Source of the DNA: Planctomycetota bacterium
GTDB taxonomy: Bacteria > Planctomycetota > J058 > JAJDCQ01
Length of the DNA stretch: 64,000 nt
NCBI GenBank assembly: GCA_029260755.1
Contig: JAJDCQ010000021.1
Span: 1 to 64,000 of the forward strand
Direction of reading: 5' to 3'
In this document: one piece after another, positions 10,701 to 18,628 of the stretch
How positions within the stretch are numbered: position 1 is the stretch's first letter
Layout: the number at the start of each line of letters is the position of its first letter
Notes under the pieces: model-generated
Seen by the model: only the letters and a program-made list of their open reading frames with translations
Database searches by the model: none
Told to the model about the DNA's origin: nothing
Translations under genes and position numbers: made by a program

Positions 10701-11697
10701 AGGCGAGGACGCCGACGATCCCCGGGTGCTCGAGCCGGGCGAGGAAGGCCGCCTCCTGCTGGAAGCGGGCGCGGACATCGGCGGCGAGGCCGTCGCGGAG
10801 GATCTTGAGGGCGACCTTGCGGCCGGTCGAGAGCTGGCGCGCGGCGTGGACGGTCGCGAAGCCGCCGCTGCCGACCGGCGGCCCGACGAGGTAGTCGCCG
10901 AGCAGCACCCCCTTGATCTCCTCGGGGGCGAGCTTGTGGAGGAGGGCGCCGAAGTCCTTCGCCTGCGCGTCGGCGCGGCCGAGCAGCCGCTTCCAGACGG
11001 CGAGGATCTGCGCGCCACGGTCGGCGTCGTGATGGCGCTCGCCCCGAGGCCCGACGTAGACGGCCGACCCGCCGTCCTCGAGCCCGTGGAAGGCGAAGCG
11101 GCTCCCCTCGTGCTCGATCAGCCAGGGCGCGGGGAGGCCGGCCCGGTCGAGGAGGTCGCGGACCGGCGATGCCTCTGCGTGAAGCTCGACGAGCGGGAGG
11201 AGCGCGTCGCGGGCGGACTCCCACCAGGCGGCGGTCGCCGGCACGTCGTGGACGATCCGGTTGCGCAGCGGGATCGGGAGGCTGAGGAGGTCGCCGGTGC
11301 GGAGACGCTTGATCGGGCGGCGAACGAGCTCCGCGAGCGGCTCGAGGCGCTCGGCCCGCTCGGGCGGGACGCGATCGTCGAGGCGCGCGACGACGCGGGC
11401 CAGGACGGCGGCCGCCTCGACCCGTCGTCGTGTCGCGGGATCGCCGTCGCGGAGCGCGTGACGGCGGGCCTTCCGGAGCGCCCCGAGGAGCCCGTTCCAG
11501 CTCCCCCAGCTCGGGCGCTGGAGCGAGGCGATCGCGCGGAAGAGCTCGCGCGAGGCGACCTCGGTGCCGGCCCAGTCCGCGAGGGCGACGAGAGCGAGCT
11601 CGCGGAGCTCGGCCTCGGCGAGGGCGAGGGCGCGCCGGGTGAAGGGTTCGGCGTCGAGGTCGGCGTCGAGGAGTGCGGTCCAGGCGTTCGCGGGCAT
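4744..11697 (-). CDS. Giant Ser/Thr kinase fused to TPR arrays and a C39-like peptidase domain
   Basis: A 2317-residue membrane protein. Residues 1-260 are a helical module with the motif R145-NRIV-H150, which fits the R-x4-6-H signature of HEPN-like domains. Kinase domain ~270-560: glycine loop [14 protein letters not shown]298, catalytic H410-R411-D412, D430-F431-G432, and '[10 protein letters not shown]'. A juxtamembrane stretch (PIRYRRPG) and one transmembrane helix ~600-617 follow, so most of the protein is extracytoplasmic or periplasmic. Next come a coiled coil (~625-690) and long TPR arrays (~720-1900). A C39-like papain fold follows at ~1925-2065, with C1936, H2020 and D2038 placed as a triad, and then further TPRs. 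The usual oxyanion Gln six residues before the Cys is replaced by Cys. ATG 11697 has GGAGGT 7 bp upstream. The GNAT gene 60 bp upstream is probably co-transcribed. The target is unknown. Confidence 0.92.
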   Translation of the reverse strand: MPANAWTALLDADLDAEPFTRRALALAEAELRELALVALADWAGTEVASRELFRAIASLQRPSWGSWNGLLGALRKARRHALRDGDPATRRRVEAAAVLARVVARLDDRVPPERAERLEPLAELVRRPIKRLRTGDLLSLPIPLRNRIVHDVPATAAWWESARDALLPLVELHAEASPVRDLLDRAGLPAPWLIEHEGSRFAFHGLEDGGSAVYVGPRGERHHDADRGAQILAVWKRLLGRADAQAKDFGALLHKLAPEEIKGVLLGDYLVGPPVGSGGFATVHAARQLSTGRKVALKILRDGLAADVRARFQQEAAFLARLEHPGIVGVLASGEESWQLPRHVDPGEQAWLAEFTRGAAVRHFIALEWIAGRTLEEVFREGAPDRTTITRWFVEAASALGDVHAAGLIHRDVKPGNLMVDDDGAIRLMDFGIARSRDDERTLVTQTGHAVGTPAYMSPEQIRGAVEPGAGGRDGEAAGAEVDAELGPATDVYSLCATFYELYTHARLFGHDTEASRSVETRKLRGELPERPRRIDASLPWELETILLGGLQAEPADRYAKMAELEADLRRFLADEPIRYRRPGIARRLRLAYRRNRLVWHLLGAFLVAAIAGVVVYVRDVEAQRARAEANAGEAKAMGALAIRRQRAAVELAKEAAEQARLAEERREEAEGATAVARREEERARRRATIAEDAVKVLVYEVTRGFEGLPGPRVRAARRALLRKALGSLKELRDLDDEEATESLTAAEAHFQVGAVALDAGLVDEARPALEEAVARSRRLVEATPDDPRAARMLARALGELGHALRLGGDLAGARATFEEAQRRMGDLEATDGQRSLLTGSVAASSLRGLAMVLEEQGELADAAAIYARLSDLARQFIRSDPDEPKHRGLLGSTLGSLGAARLKQGHIEEARVSLHEAEGIARELYEADPIAWPSRAGLARILVSLGACDLARNDFAGMRAWTGEAATLLRGMVEEDPDNSAARRRLADAFLTLGVADVRQEKPRDALGRLREALSLLQALDAERKSGDHIPSADDRGDVLYESRIAYALAWVGTALDAVGDHDGSSKALDDSEAQFRALCEADPSDAVVKKGLVETLLRRGFLEESRGRIDASLAALDEAAEIGIPLLEASPSNMQLRSHMLEACFVRAKLLRQHKQTVRITYLENVLKLFDARFLWDDRIVVSHQWSLKWYQAAMLQLRRHDEAVAACRRALEIYEKAPGRNPRAADLVEFAAELLHDAEVVAGERPPASRNDWSLIGNDRFAAKRWAEALAAFEAAFALDPARQRGQDLLEAARCAAMLAAEENEDAETRKLEALDLLGRAVAGHKEAMLEKRATLEATADASRRAELARELAEAQAELDYIQKDRYFAAIRGPALDAVLSIAPPEASVPDAATAVIAKADRERIEGRFEAALAIIEAHLVREPADADAHDVRQEILVSLGRAEAARAEYEALAVARDDASWDLLAGRLLHDAAAEEVIYRAALRREPDHQRLHRALGRVLAAQGRLEEAEHVLRRATELPAPTRHDAEAAHGALVEVGARAGRADELVAHYERRLAEGADDPILRSWLGAALTLAGERERARAELDAALAAAPDDATVRTTLAIHLVKVGERDGAAAAFRRALELDPLSVRAIHGAAILHLSQGKADPALPLLVAARRLAPLDPDVASDLGVLHAMRGQLDECDRLLVEALRLDPRHDVTMGRIGSLALQRADVETAVTWLERASATAPDDGDHWFTLARAYEKAGRHDEARAALENGEARRSESDFQVWLSTEETTVLDRAAMTVRRLIHTAHELLFAGKTEAAERRLRSALELDPDALAAHVALERILLRRGEPEAALAHASRAAELVSDRSPAIRARAAIRVADRMWDLRRFPEAASRYRSVLAEFGEAVPASEGLAAIVEALEESDGDATITTVDGVRIGECAKENHCAPEALAAVLRHHGANVDLDALAGSLIDGESGASFVRILEVLDAREDVEAVPFIATPDVIRSLIEQRLPVVITQRLLADGRYTGHASVIVGVDEARRVFLLEDSNWVAGYERVGWESVRGHRAILVAPPEVAKRLRKTLPRPRDARRFGWAEQRLASGEQLAEAIEALEVDLVENEAWKTEPWPHFLLGSLYAATGALPTAASYFERAADLDPSSGEYPTALGRARLALGDIDEAAAAFEHGLAIAPGQIAPHSGLAEIILDHRLPAAKDEAARSALIDAALEHLAALAEVEPGNGAVHFHVGRLLADRGDAEAALRALLRSAATGGPPEAYRGIGLLHAQAGRRERAERALRRYVAGTTDAAGRAEMEALLKRWADEGAGE

Positions 11698-11757
11698 CGG
11701 TCGACCTCCGATGGCTCCCTTCCTTCGGGACTCGCCCGATCGGGAGTCCGAACGAGG

Positions 11758-12810
11758 CTACCCGGGCTCGCGCCGGATCGCGAGGGTGAGCGTGTCGAAG
11801 GTCGAGTCGCCCCAGTGGCGCTTGTAGTCGAGGTCGATGCCGAGGTCGTAGCGGATGATGCCGTCGGCGGCGAGCCCCTCGATCGCGGCGATCTGCAGGA
11901 GGCTGCCGATCGAGAGCTCGGAGACGTCGGCGTCGTAGCTGAACTGGAAGCCGCGGTAGGTCTCGCCCTGGACCGCGCCGAGGATGTAGCCGACGTCTCG
12001 GCCCTCGCGCCGGGCGAAGGTGACGCGCGTCTGCCCCGTTCCCTCGAGCCGGCCGAGCATGCCCCGGTAGAACGCCAGGATGTCAGGCGAGATCAGGCCG
12101 GTGCCGGCGGGACCCTTCCAGCTCCGACGCTCGATGTCGAGGACGCGCGCGAGGATCGCCTCGGCGCCGAGGTCGCCGGCGGGCTCGACCGTGACGCCGG
12201 CGGCGCTCGCGCGCGATCGCGCCCGGCGGACGTTGCCCCGGAACTTGCGCGTGCGCCGCGAGAGGAAGCCATCGAGCCCGCCGTCCAGGCTCGCGATCCA
12301 GCGGCGCAGGATCGGGCCGCGGCCGAGCCGGTGGCGCGGGCCGAGGGTCTCGAAGAGCGCCCGGAGGAGCGGCCCCTCGGGGTCGAGGCCGCTCACGAGC
12401 GCGATGTCCCAGCCGTCGTCGCCGTCGCCGCCGGCGCACGCGATCGCGAGGTCCGAGGCGAGCCGGGCCGGATCGGGGCCCACCACCGGCGAGCTGAAGC
12501 CCCACATCGTGTCGAACGAGACGAGGAGTCGAATGCCGGCCTCGACGTGACGAAGGAAGGCGAAGTAGCCGTGCTCGCCTCGGCGGATCCAGGGCCGGAG
12601 GCGCTGCCCCCAGGCGGCGTGGGCGCCGAGGATCCAGGGGCTCGAGGAGCAGAACCGATCGATCCCGCGGGTGGCCGCGACGGCCTCGTCGTAGGCGGCG
12701 GCCTCGCGCTCGAGGTCGTCGAGGTCCATCGCGACGAGGGCGGCGACCGGCTCGACCGGTTCGTCGGGCCCGTCGGAGGTCTCGGAGCTCGTGCGCGGGC
12801 TGCTCGGCAT
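11758..12810 (-). CDS. GNAT / BioF2-type acetyltransferase-domain protein
   Basis: A 350-residue soluble protein. The C-terminal half (residues ~165-335) matches the BioF2/CelD/FemAB-like acetyltransferase fold (PF13480 type): '[15 protein letters not shown]', '[19 protein letters not shown]', then '[20 protein letters not shown]' and '[16 protein letters not shown]'. The last strings are the acceptor/CoA region typical of the CelD family. The N-terminal half is less conserved but of family length. Members often modify cell-envelope polysaccharide or peptide; the substrate here is unknown. It lies 60 bp upstream of the giant kinase in the same orientation, so it is probably the first gene of a two-gene operon. 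The leader is very short with no Shine-Dalgarno motif; an AT-rich -10-like box sits 11-12 bp before the ATG. Confidence 0.85.
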   Translation of the reverse strand: MPSSPRTSSETSDGPDEPVEPVAALVAMDLDDLEREAAAYDEAVAATRGIDRFCSSSPWILGAHAAWGQRLRPWIRRGEHGYFAFLRHVEAGIRLLVSFDTMWGFSSPVVGPDPARLASDLAIACAGGDGDDGWDIALVSGLDPEGPLLRALFETLGPRHRLGRGPILRRWIASLDGGLDGFLSRRTRKFRGNVRRARSRASAAGVTVEPAGDLGAEAILARVLDIERRSWKGPAGTGLISPDILAFYRGMLGRLEGTGQTRVTFARREGRDVGYILGAVQGETYRGFQFSYDADVSELSIGSLLQIAAIEGLAADGIIRYDLGIDLDYKRHWGDSTFDTLTLAIRREPG

Positions 12811-12820
12811 GGCGACCGTC

Positions 12821-12828
12821 GATTATTA
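12821..12828 (-). promoter_or_regulatory. Candidate -10 box for the acetyltransferase-kinase operon
   Basis: Read on the minus strand, the run TAATAATC lies about 11 bp upstream of the ATG at 12810, in a region otherwise very GC-rich. A transcript starting 6-7 bp downstream of it would have a leader of only about 6 nt, consistent with the missing ribosome binding site. No convincing -35 hexamer is seen. Confidence 0.3.
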
Positions 12829-12994
12829 CAGATGTCGGAGCTCCCGTCCGGCGACGTCAGGTCAGGGGGGCCTCTCGCAGCTCGACACCATCAACGACGC
12901 TTCGAGAAGTGCCGCAAGGTCGCCAGCTCCGAGATCCCGGACGGGCCGTGCGAACTCTTCGAGGACCCTGACGTTTCGCACCGCGCGAAGGAGC

Positions 12995-13120
12995 AGGTCT
13001 GCCGAACCGTTTGCGAAGCGATTGCCGACGGGCGAGACTCGCTGATGAGCGGCTTGCTTCGGGAGGTTCGGGTGGGCCGAACCGGTGTCTTCCCGATCGG
13101 AACGTTGCGGAGTAGCCAGC
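12995..13120 (-). repeat. 123-bp intergenic repeat, inverted copy
   Basis: Its reverse complement aligns with the two tandem units at 13564-13686 and 13707-13829. Shared blocks are ggctac, cgatcgggaag, tcggcccacccg, cgaagca and gtcggcaatcgcttcgc. It is the most diverged copy. The 374-bp stretch 12811-13184 holds only this repeat and the upstream -10-like box; no gene was recognised. Confidence 0.75.
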
Positions 13121-13184
13121 GCCTTCGGAAGGCGCGTGCGCAAGGCGCCGTTCGACGAGTGACCCAGCAGTCCCGAGGTGGACG

Positions 13185-13553
13185 ATGCTCGAAGACGTTC
13201 GACGCTCTGACGAGTCTGGAGCTGCGCCGCTGGCGGGGAGATCGAGCTCGGCCTTCGCGCGATCACTCGCGCTGGTGAGCGTCGTCCTCGCGACGGCGAC
13301 GGTCTCGGCCTGCGCGGCGACGGATGAGCTTCCGTACGAGCGGAGCCGCGAGGTGGTCGCCTCGATTCCGCGGGAGCTCGCCGAGCGGCAGCTCGAGCTC
13401 GCCGCGAAGCGGACCGAGGAGAACGAGCTCGGCTTCCCTCGGGGCCACGACCCGGTCGAGCGAGCCGAGCTCGAACTCGGCGAAGACGGGTTCGTGCTGA
13501 CTTACCACTGGCCAGGCGAGTGGTTCCTCGGAAAGCCGCAGGAAGCGCTCTGA
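13185..13553 (+). CDS. Small putative lipoprotein of unknown function
   Basis: A 122-residue protein with a long N-terminal leader, then a hydrophobic stretch 'SLALVSVVLATATVSAC'. This resembles a type II signal peptide with the lipobox Cys near residue 43. The mature part (~80 residues) is charged and helical, with an E/R-rich segment ('PRELAERQLELAAKRTEENE') and a C-terminal piece 'FVLTYHWPGEWFLGKPQ'. No family was recognised. GAGGTGG lies just before the ATG. The gene is bracketed by copies of a 123-bp repeat, one inverted upstream and two direct downstream, which suggests it may travel as a cassette. Codon use is only moderately like its neighbours, so it could be recently acquired. Confidence 0.6.
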   Translation: MLEDVRRSDESGAAPLAGRSSSAFARSLALVSVVLATATVSACAATDELPYERSREVVASIPRELAERQLELAAKRTEENELGFPRGHDPVERAELELGEDGFVLTYHWPGEWFLGKPQEAL

Positions 13554-13563
13554 CCCCCGCGCT

Positions 13564-13686
13564 GGCTACCCGGAGAGCGTTGCGATCGGGAAGCCACCGC
13601 TCGGCCCACCCGCGAGCCCCGAAGCAGGCCGCCCGCCCGACGGCACCGCCAGTCGGCAATCGCTTCGCACGGAGTCGGAGGGCGGG
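13564..13686 (+). repeat. 123-bp intergenic repeat, tandem unit 1
   Basis: First of two direct units with a 143-bp period (123 bp conserved plus a ~20-bp spacer). It starts 10 bp after the stop of the small lipoprotein gene. It contains gttgcgatcgggaagcc and gtcggcaatcgcttcgc. The 355-bp stretch 13554-13908 is almost entirely made of the two units; no gene was recognised there. Confidence 0.85.
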
Positions 13687-13706
13687 CCGCCACCCAGCGG
13701 CGCGCA

Positions 13707-13829
13707 GGCTCCCCGGAGAGCGTTGCGATCGGGAAGCCACCGCTCGGCCCACCCGCGAGCCTCGAAGCAGGGCGCCCGCCCGACGGCACCGCCCGTCGGC
13801 AATCGCTTCGCTCGGCGTCGGAGGGCGGG
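13707..13829 (+). repeat. 123-bp intergenic repeat, tandem unit 2
   Basis: Second direct unit, above 90% identical to unit 1 over 123 bp. The pair lies 3' of both the lipoprotein gene (+) and the glycoside-hydrolase-like gene (-), in a convergent intergenic region. Confidence 0.85.
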
Positions 13830-13908
13830 TCGCCCGGCGGAACGGAAACCGGCCGACGAACCTCGCGGTTCGCCGGCCGGATCCAGGGACGATGCCTCTC
13901 GCGAGGGC

Positions 13909-15717
13909 TTACCGGAAGCGTCCCTTGAGGACGAAGATCGTGCTGCCGCGGAGCTCGAAGCGCTCCCCGGCGTTTCGCACCTCGTGGCGCAGCACGTTGC
14001 CGGTCACCGGGTCGATCACGTCGAACTCGACGTCGCGGCGCGGCTCGAGGATCACGTGGTCGCGGATCCCCATCGGGAAGGTGAAGAAGCGGTTGCCGTT
14101 CACTCCGGAGAACGCGCGGACGGCGCCTGCCTGCGCCCGGTGGAGGTCGGGCCACATCTTGTCGACCTCGATGTTGCCGTTCTGGTCGCGGGCGTGCACC
14201 CGGAACGGAGCGCCGGCCCAGTGGTGGTTCTGACGCGTCCAGCTCGCCAGGTCGTCCGGGAGGTAGCTCCGCATGTTGCGGTAGACGTCGATCCCGGGCA
14301 TGGCCGCGAGGTCGGTGTCGCCGCGCACGCCGGCGCCGGTGTGGAAGACGTACATCGGCATGTTGCTGACGTAGGTCGCGATCGCGCCGGCGAGGAGCCG
14401 CCTCGGGTCGTTCTCGGTCGCGACGCTCGCGCCCGGGCCGATCGGCTCGTTGTTGCTCGCCACCGCCGGAACGCCCGTGCAGTACTCGTGGTGCCACGCC
14501 TGACGGATCGGGCGCCACGGGCCGTCGGCGAGGTTGATGTTGCGGTCGAGGTGCAGCGTCACGATGTCGGCGATCCCGCCGCCGTAGAGGTCCTGCGTGT
14601 CGGTGCACTCCTGGCCGAACGGCGCGCTCGCCGCGACGAGGATGTCGGTCCGGTCGTTCATGTAACGGGTGAGCCGCCGGAGCTGACGCATCCCGTCGGG
14701 CCCGCCGAAGCCGTTCTGCCACGCCTCGTTCGCGAGCTCGAAGTGGATGATCTTGTGCTCCCGCCCGATCGACATCGCGAGAAACTTGTCGACGAGCCCG
14801 AACCGGTCGCTCTCCCGCGGGATCGAGACCTGACCGTCGCCGATGAGGGTCCACTCGACCCGGATCCCGTACTGGTCGTAGGCGAGGTCGGTGACGCCGG
14901 CGATCACGTCGTCGTAGTCGGGCCACTGCCAGAGGATCTCGCGGCCGTCCCAGTAGTCGGGTCCGCCGGGGTCGCCGACGACGCCGAGACAGCGGATGTA
15001 GTCGAAGCCGTTGCGGGCGAGCAGGTCGAGGGCGTCCTCGAGCTTGCGCCGGTCGTGCTTGTAGGCCCAGGCCGCCCAGAAGAGCGTCGTGCCGAGCGCG
15101 TTGAAGCGACCGTCGTCATCCTCGAGGGAGCGCGGCGGCGCGATCCGCACCCGGCCGCGGCGCGCGTTCCGGGTGATCGGCGGCGGCGCCTCGACGGTGA
15201 CGGTGCGGCCGGCCTCGGCGCCGAACCAGCGGACGCCCTCGTGCACCATCCGCCAGCGCGGGTCGTAGCTGCCCTCGGGCGCGGGGCCGCGGACGGTGAA
15301 GCGGAACGTGTGGCGCTGACCCGGCTCGATCCGCGCGCCGTTCGGAAGGCCGACGCGGTTGCCTCCGAGGAACGCGTTCGCGTCGCCGTTGCCGTCGCCG
15401 ACGCTGCCGAGCTTGTAGAGGCCGGCGGTCCAGGTGCTCGTCCCGGTGTTCTCGAGCTCGACCTCGACCTGGGCCGAGCTCCCCCGGACGATCCGGTCGG
15501 GCACGGTGTGCCGGACGACGTTCGCCGCGTCGCCCTGCGCGGGCGGAGGCGGCGGGGGCGGCGGTGGCGGTGGCGGTGGCGGTGGCGGTGGCGGCTGGGT
15601 CGGCGGGTTGCGCCGCCGGCCGATGCCGAGCGACGGCTCGGCGGTCAAAACGTGGATGGATCCGAGCGCCGCCGTGGCCACGAGGGCCAGGGCGAGCGTC
15701 CGCGTCTTCTTCTGCAT
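13909..15717 (-). CDS. Secreted NBR1-Ig-like / glycoside-hydrolase-like (TIM-barrel) protein
   Basis: A 602-residue exported protein. It has a signal peptide (MQKKTRTLALALVATAALG...), then an 18-proline linker. An Ig-like domain of the NBR1 central type follows (~65-165: 'ELENTGTSTWTAGLYKLGS', 'EPGQRHTFRFTV', 'MVHEGVRWFG'). Residues ~190-510 resemble a GH5/cellulase-like barrel. 'HFELANEAWQNG' carries the Asn-Glu acid/base pair, and 'VASNNEPIGPG' is a candidate for the nucleophile strand. A short C-terminal beta domain ends the protein. It presumably acts outside the cytoplasmic membrane on a polysaccharide; the substrate is unknown. ATG 15717 is chosen because a GAGGGGA lies upstream; the GTG immediately before it is an alternative. 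It stands alone between repeats and a kinase gene. Confidence 0.82.
   Translation of the reverse strand: MQKKTRTLALALVATAALGSIHVLTAEPSLGIGRRRNPPTQPPPPPPPPPPPPPPPPPPAQGDAANVVRHTVPDRIVRGSSAQVEVELENTGTSTWTAGLYKLGSVGDGNGDANAFLGGNRVGLPNGARIEPGQRHTFRFTVRGPAPEGSYDPRWRMVHEGVRWFGAEAGRTVTVEAPPPITRNARRGRVRIAPPRSLEDDDGRFNALGTTLFWAAWAYKHDRRKLEDALDLLARNGFDYIRCLGVVGDPGGPDYWDGREILWQWPDYDDVIAGVTDLAYDQYGIRVEWTLIGDGQVSIPRESDRFGLVDKFLAMSIGREHKIIHFELANEAWQNGFGGPDGMRQLRRLTRYMNDRTDILVAASAPFGQECTDTQDLYGGGIADIVTLHLDRNINLADGPWRPIRQAWHHEYCTGVPAVASNNEPIGPGASVATENDPRRLLAGAIATYVSNMPMYVFHTGAGVRGDTDLAAMPGIDVYRNMRSYLPDDLASWTRQNHHWAGAPFRVHARDQNGNIEVDKMWPDLHRAQAGAVRAFSGVNGNRFFTFPMGIRDHVILEPRRDVEFDVIDPVTGNVLRHEVRNAGERFELRGSTIFVLKGRFR
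15540..15595. repeat. Proline-codon microsatellite
   Basis: A run of 18 Pro codons (minus strand), including a tandem (ccgcca)n stretch, forms the linker between signal peptide and Ig-like domain. The hexanucleotide array is prone to slippage in multiples of 6 bp, which would change linker length without breaking the frame. Confidence 0.85.
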
Positions 15718-15867
15718 CACGATCAGAGTCCCCTCGGTGGTGGTGCGCGGCGCGGCGCGCGGTTCTCTCGCTCTCGAGGGGCCCTACAGTGCGGAAGGCA
15801 CGGGTCTTCAGGAATTTCGATCGATTAGCGGCTCGTTCGGGTGGCTAACTACTATCTGTTAGGGTTG

Positions 15868-18093
15868 CTAATCACCACCGTCGTCCCGACGGTCGCCGCC
15901 GCCGGCCGAGCGGATGTGGGTCTCGAGCCGGATCCGGCCACGGCCGCCCTGCCAGTTGCCGAGCTCGGTCCACAGGTAGAATCCTTCGTCGAGCTCATCG
16001 TCCAGCCCGAGCTGATCCCACGAGCGTTTGAACGATCGAACCGGAGTCGCCTCGTTGTCGACGAGAATCTCGCGATCGACATCGACGCGGACTCCGGCGT
16101 CGTCGAGCGACAAGGAGATCACGATCGCGGGGGCCGTGCCGTCGTTCGGGAGCCCCCCGAGGACGTCGAAGCTGGTGTCGCGAATGCCACGGGCCGGAGG
16201 ATCGGGCGCCGTGTCCCAGATCCGCCCGCGGTCGGACTCCTTCTCGTCCGAGTAGGCGTGCAGCCGTGCGTCGGCGCAGATCTCCTCGGGCGCGTCTTCG
16301 GGACCGCTCACGATGGGCGAGCTTCGGTCGAGGTCGTCGAAGACGATCGCGATGAAGACCATCCCCGCCGGGTTCGCGCCGTCGCGCGTGCGGCCCCACC
16401 AGTTCGCGCGTCCGTCGGGCGGCGGAGTCGCCGAGGCTCGCGCGATGCCGACGTGGACGTAGGTGCCCGCCCGGGCCGGGTAGCCCATCTGATGAGGCCA
16501 ACGTCGGGTGTGGTCCTCGGGGTGGTCCTCGAGCTCCGGCTCGTCGATACGCGAGACGTGGAGGTCGCTGATTCTCCACTCGACCTCGAACGGCGCGTCT
16601 CGCGTGCCGACTCGATAGGGCGCCGCGTCAGACGTGGTCGCGAACACGCGGGCCCAGGCTCCGTGTGGGTCGGCTCGAAGGCCGTCGGCGATCAAGCCGC
16701 CCTCGACTTCCTGGTAGATCCGGAGGTCCGGCTCGTGCGTGTTGTCGTGGTCCAGCGTCCGCACGTCGCCGTAGCGGACGGCGGTCCTCCGCGCGGGCGG
16801 AAGGAGGATCTCGGGCGGTTCCGGCGTCGGCTCGGGCGGTGGCTCGGGCTCTGGCGGGGGCTCCGGTTCTGGGTCGGGAGCCGGCGGCTCCGGCTCCGGC
16901 TCCGTCGCGGCTTCGGTCGCGGCTTCGGGCTCGGCCGGCGGCTCCGGCGTGAGCTCGTTCGGCCGCGCCCCGAGGGCCGGTCGCCGCTCGGTCGCGCTCC
17001 CGAGCCCGGCGATCACGCCGAGGCCGATCGCGATCACAACGACCGCTCCGAACGCGATCGCGACGAGGGGGAGCGCTCCGCCGGACGAGCCCGCGCCGCG
17101 GTTCGCGACGGGCGGCGCCCCTGGGACCATCGTCCGCGTCGCCCCGCGCCGCGCCGACGCCCGCTTCGCTCCGGCCGGGCCCAGCTCCGGTGCGGTCCTC
17201 GCCCCCGCCGCGTCGAGGAGCCGCCGCGCCTCCTCCACCGCCGCGAGCAGCTCGCTCGGCGATGCGAACCGGCCGGCGGGCTCCTTCGCCATCGCCTTCG
17301 CGATCAACGCGGCGGTTGGTTCCGACGCGCCCGCGGCCTCGCGGGCGTCCGGCGGCTCGCCATCGAGGAGCTGCGCGGCGATCGCGATCGGGCTGGTGCC
17401 CTCGTAGGGCGGGCGCCCCGAGAGGAGCGCGAAGAGCGTCCCGCCGACGGCGTGGATGTCGCTCCGGACGTCGAGGTCGCTCCGCGCGTCGGCCTGCTCG
17501 GGGCTCATGAACGAGGGGGTCCCGACGGCCATGCCCGTCACCGTCAGGCGGTCGACGCCGGTGCCGTGCCGGGCGAGGCCGAGGTCGGCGAGCTTCGCCC
17601 GTCCGTCCCGGGTGACGAAGATGTTCGATGGCTTGATGTCCCGGTGGATCAGCCCCGCCTTCGCGACCGCCTCGAGACCGCGGCAGACCTGGGCGATCAG
17701 GTCGAGGGCGAGCGGCTCCGGCAGCCGGCCGCCGTGCCGCTCCATCAGCGCCTCCGCGTCGCCGCCCTCGACGAGCTCGAGCGCCATGAAGAGCCGGTCC
17801 CCGTCGGCGCCCGCGGAGAAGCAGGTGATGACGTTCGGATGCGAGATCTTGCCGGCGGCGTGCGCCTCGCGGAGGAAGCGACGCTTGAAGTCCTCGTCCC
17901 GGGCGAGGCGCGGCGGCAACAGCTTCAGGGCGACCGAGCGGTCGATCGAGAGCTGGCGGGCGCGCCACACCGTTCCCATCCCGCCCTGGCCGAGGGCGGA
18001 CTCGAGGACGAAGCCGCCGATCCGGACCCCGGGGGCGAGCTTTCCGCCCTCCTCGGAGCCGTAGCCGATCTCGGTTTCGCGTGCGAAGGTCAA
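15868..18093 (-). CDS. Membrane Ser/Thr kinase with a secreted sensor-like C-terminal domain
   Basis: A 741-residue PknB-like kinase. Kinase domain ~28-290: GQGGMG loop, K57, H150-R151-D152, 'GTPSFMSPEQ'. The Mg-binding motif is D170-L171-G172 (DLG instead of DFG, a common active variant). A linker and one transmembrane helix (~349-373) follow, then a Pro/Glu-rich spacer (~385-440) and a ~300-residue extracytoplasmic domain rich in Asp/Trp. That domain has beta-sandwich-like segments ('EVEWRISDLHVSRID', 'GMVFIAIVFDDLDR', 'RGRIRLETHI') and matches no family I recognise. The only in-frame start is TTG 18093, with GAGAGA just upstream. It is a candidate sensor kinase for an extracellular signal. 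Confidence 0.9.
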   Translation of the reverse strand: MTFARETEIGYGSEEGGKLAPGVRIGGFVLESALGQGGMGTVWRARQLSIDRSVALKLLPPRLARDEDFKRRFLREAHAAGKISHPNVITCFSAGADGDRLFMALELVEGGDAEALMERHGGRLPEPLALDLIAQVCRGLEAVAKAGLIHRDIKPSNIFVTRDGRAKLADLGLARHGTGVDRLTVTGMAVGTPSFMSPEQADARSDLDVRSDIHAVGGTLFALLSGRPPYEGTSPIAIAAQLLDGEPPDAREAAGASEPTAALIAKAMAKEPAGRFASPSELLAAVEEARRLLDAAGARTAPELGPAGAKRASARRGATRTMVPGAPPVANRGAGSSGGALPLVAIAFGAVVVIAIGLGVIAGLGSATERRPALGARPNELTPEPPAEPEAATEAATEPEPEPPAPDPEPEPPPEPEPPPEPTPEPPEILLPPARRTAVRYGDVRTLDHDNTHEPDLRIYQEVEGGLIADGLRADPHGAWARVFATTSDAAPYRVGTRDAPFEVEWRISDLHVSRIDEPELEDHPEDHTRRWPHQMGYPARAGTYVHVGIARASATPPPDGRANWWGRTRDGANPAGMVFIAIVFDDLDRSSPIVSGPEDAPEEICADARLHAYSDEKESDRGRIWDTAPDPPARGIRDTSFDVLGGLPNDGTAPAIVISLSLDDAGVRVDVDREILVDNEATPVRSFKRSWDQLGLDDELDEGFYLWTELGNWQGGRGRIRLETHIRSAGGGDRRDDGGD

Positions 18094-18186
18094 GGGATCT
18101 CTCGGGTTCCCGCCTCCTTCAGTCTAGCCGGCGTGGCGGAGACGGGCACGCCGGCGCCGCGCTCTGTTCCCGTCGCCGGTCCCGCT

Positions 18187-18192
18187 TATAAT
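18187..18192 (+). promoter_or_regulatory. Perfect -10 hexamer TATAAT upstream of the TerB-like gene
   Basis: TATAAT is rare in this GC-rich sequence and lies 57 bp before the TerB-like ATG on the correct strand. A -35 at 17-18 bp spacing is weak (ctgttc). An AGGAG ribosome binding site lies ~12 bp before the ATG. Confidence 0.5.
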
Positions 18193-18249
18193 GCTCGCCC
18201 CGGCGACTGACTCGGGCCCGACCGGGAGACCCAGGAGCGAGCAACCCCG

Positions 18250-18612
18250 ATGGCCGACCAGGACATCTCCGACAACGGCAAGAAGCGGATCTACCGGATC
18301 CTCTGCCACCTCGCCTACTGCGACGGGGAGGTCAGCCCGGAGGAGCGCGCCCGGCTCGACATCTACCGCAAGCGGTTCGGCTTCGACGCGAAGGACGCCG
18401 TCCTCATCGAGGCGCAGGCCGCCGACGGCAAGGATCTCTCGATCGGCAAGAACTCCGCCGAGCGCGACTTCCTCGTCCAGGCGATGGTCGACATCGTCGC
18501 CGCCGACGGAAAGCTCGATCCCAAGGAGGAGAAGCGCGTCCTCAAGGTCGGCAAGATCCTGGGGATCGACGTGAAGGACCTCGTCGGCTGGCTGCGCAGC
18601 GGGCTGCACTGA
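18250..18612 (+). CDS. TerB-like (tellurite-resistance fold) protein
   Basis: A 120-residue all-helical cytoplasmic protein of TerB / DjlA-N type. It has the paired acidic signatures 'YCDGEVSPEERARL' (residues ~22-35) and 'AADGKLDPKEEKRVL' (~83-97), which bind divalent metal in this fold, followed by the closing helices. Length matches stand-alone TerB proteins. These often act in envelope-stress or metal responses; no ter operon partners are nearby. Single gene with its own -10 box, convergent with the cotransporter gene (16 bp apart). Confidence 0.85.
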   Translation: MADQDISDNGKKRIYRILCHLAYCDGEVSPEERARLDIYRKRFGFDAKDAVLIEAQAADGKDLSIGKNSAERDFLVQAMVDIVAADGKLDPKEEKRVLKVGKILGIDVKDLVGWLRSGLH

Positions 18613-18628
18613 TCGCCTCGGGACGCGC

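Noticed and set aside
13502..14926. Long antisense frame over the glycoside-hydrolase-like gene and repeats
   Set aside because: Most of it is antisense to a clear coding region with signal peptide and domains, and the rest reads through the 123-bp repeat units.
15840..15870. AT-rich stretch gctaactactatctgttagg as an att site or insertion scar
   Set aside because: It is only the 3' end of the kinase gene and its flank. No matching repeat elsewhere in the window supports an attachment site.
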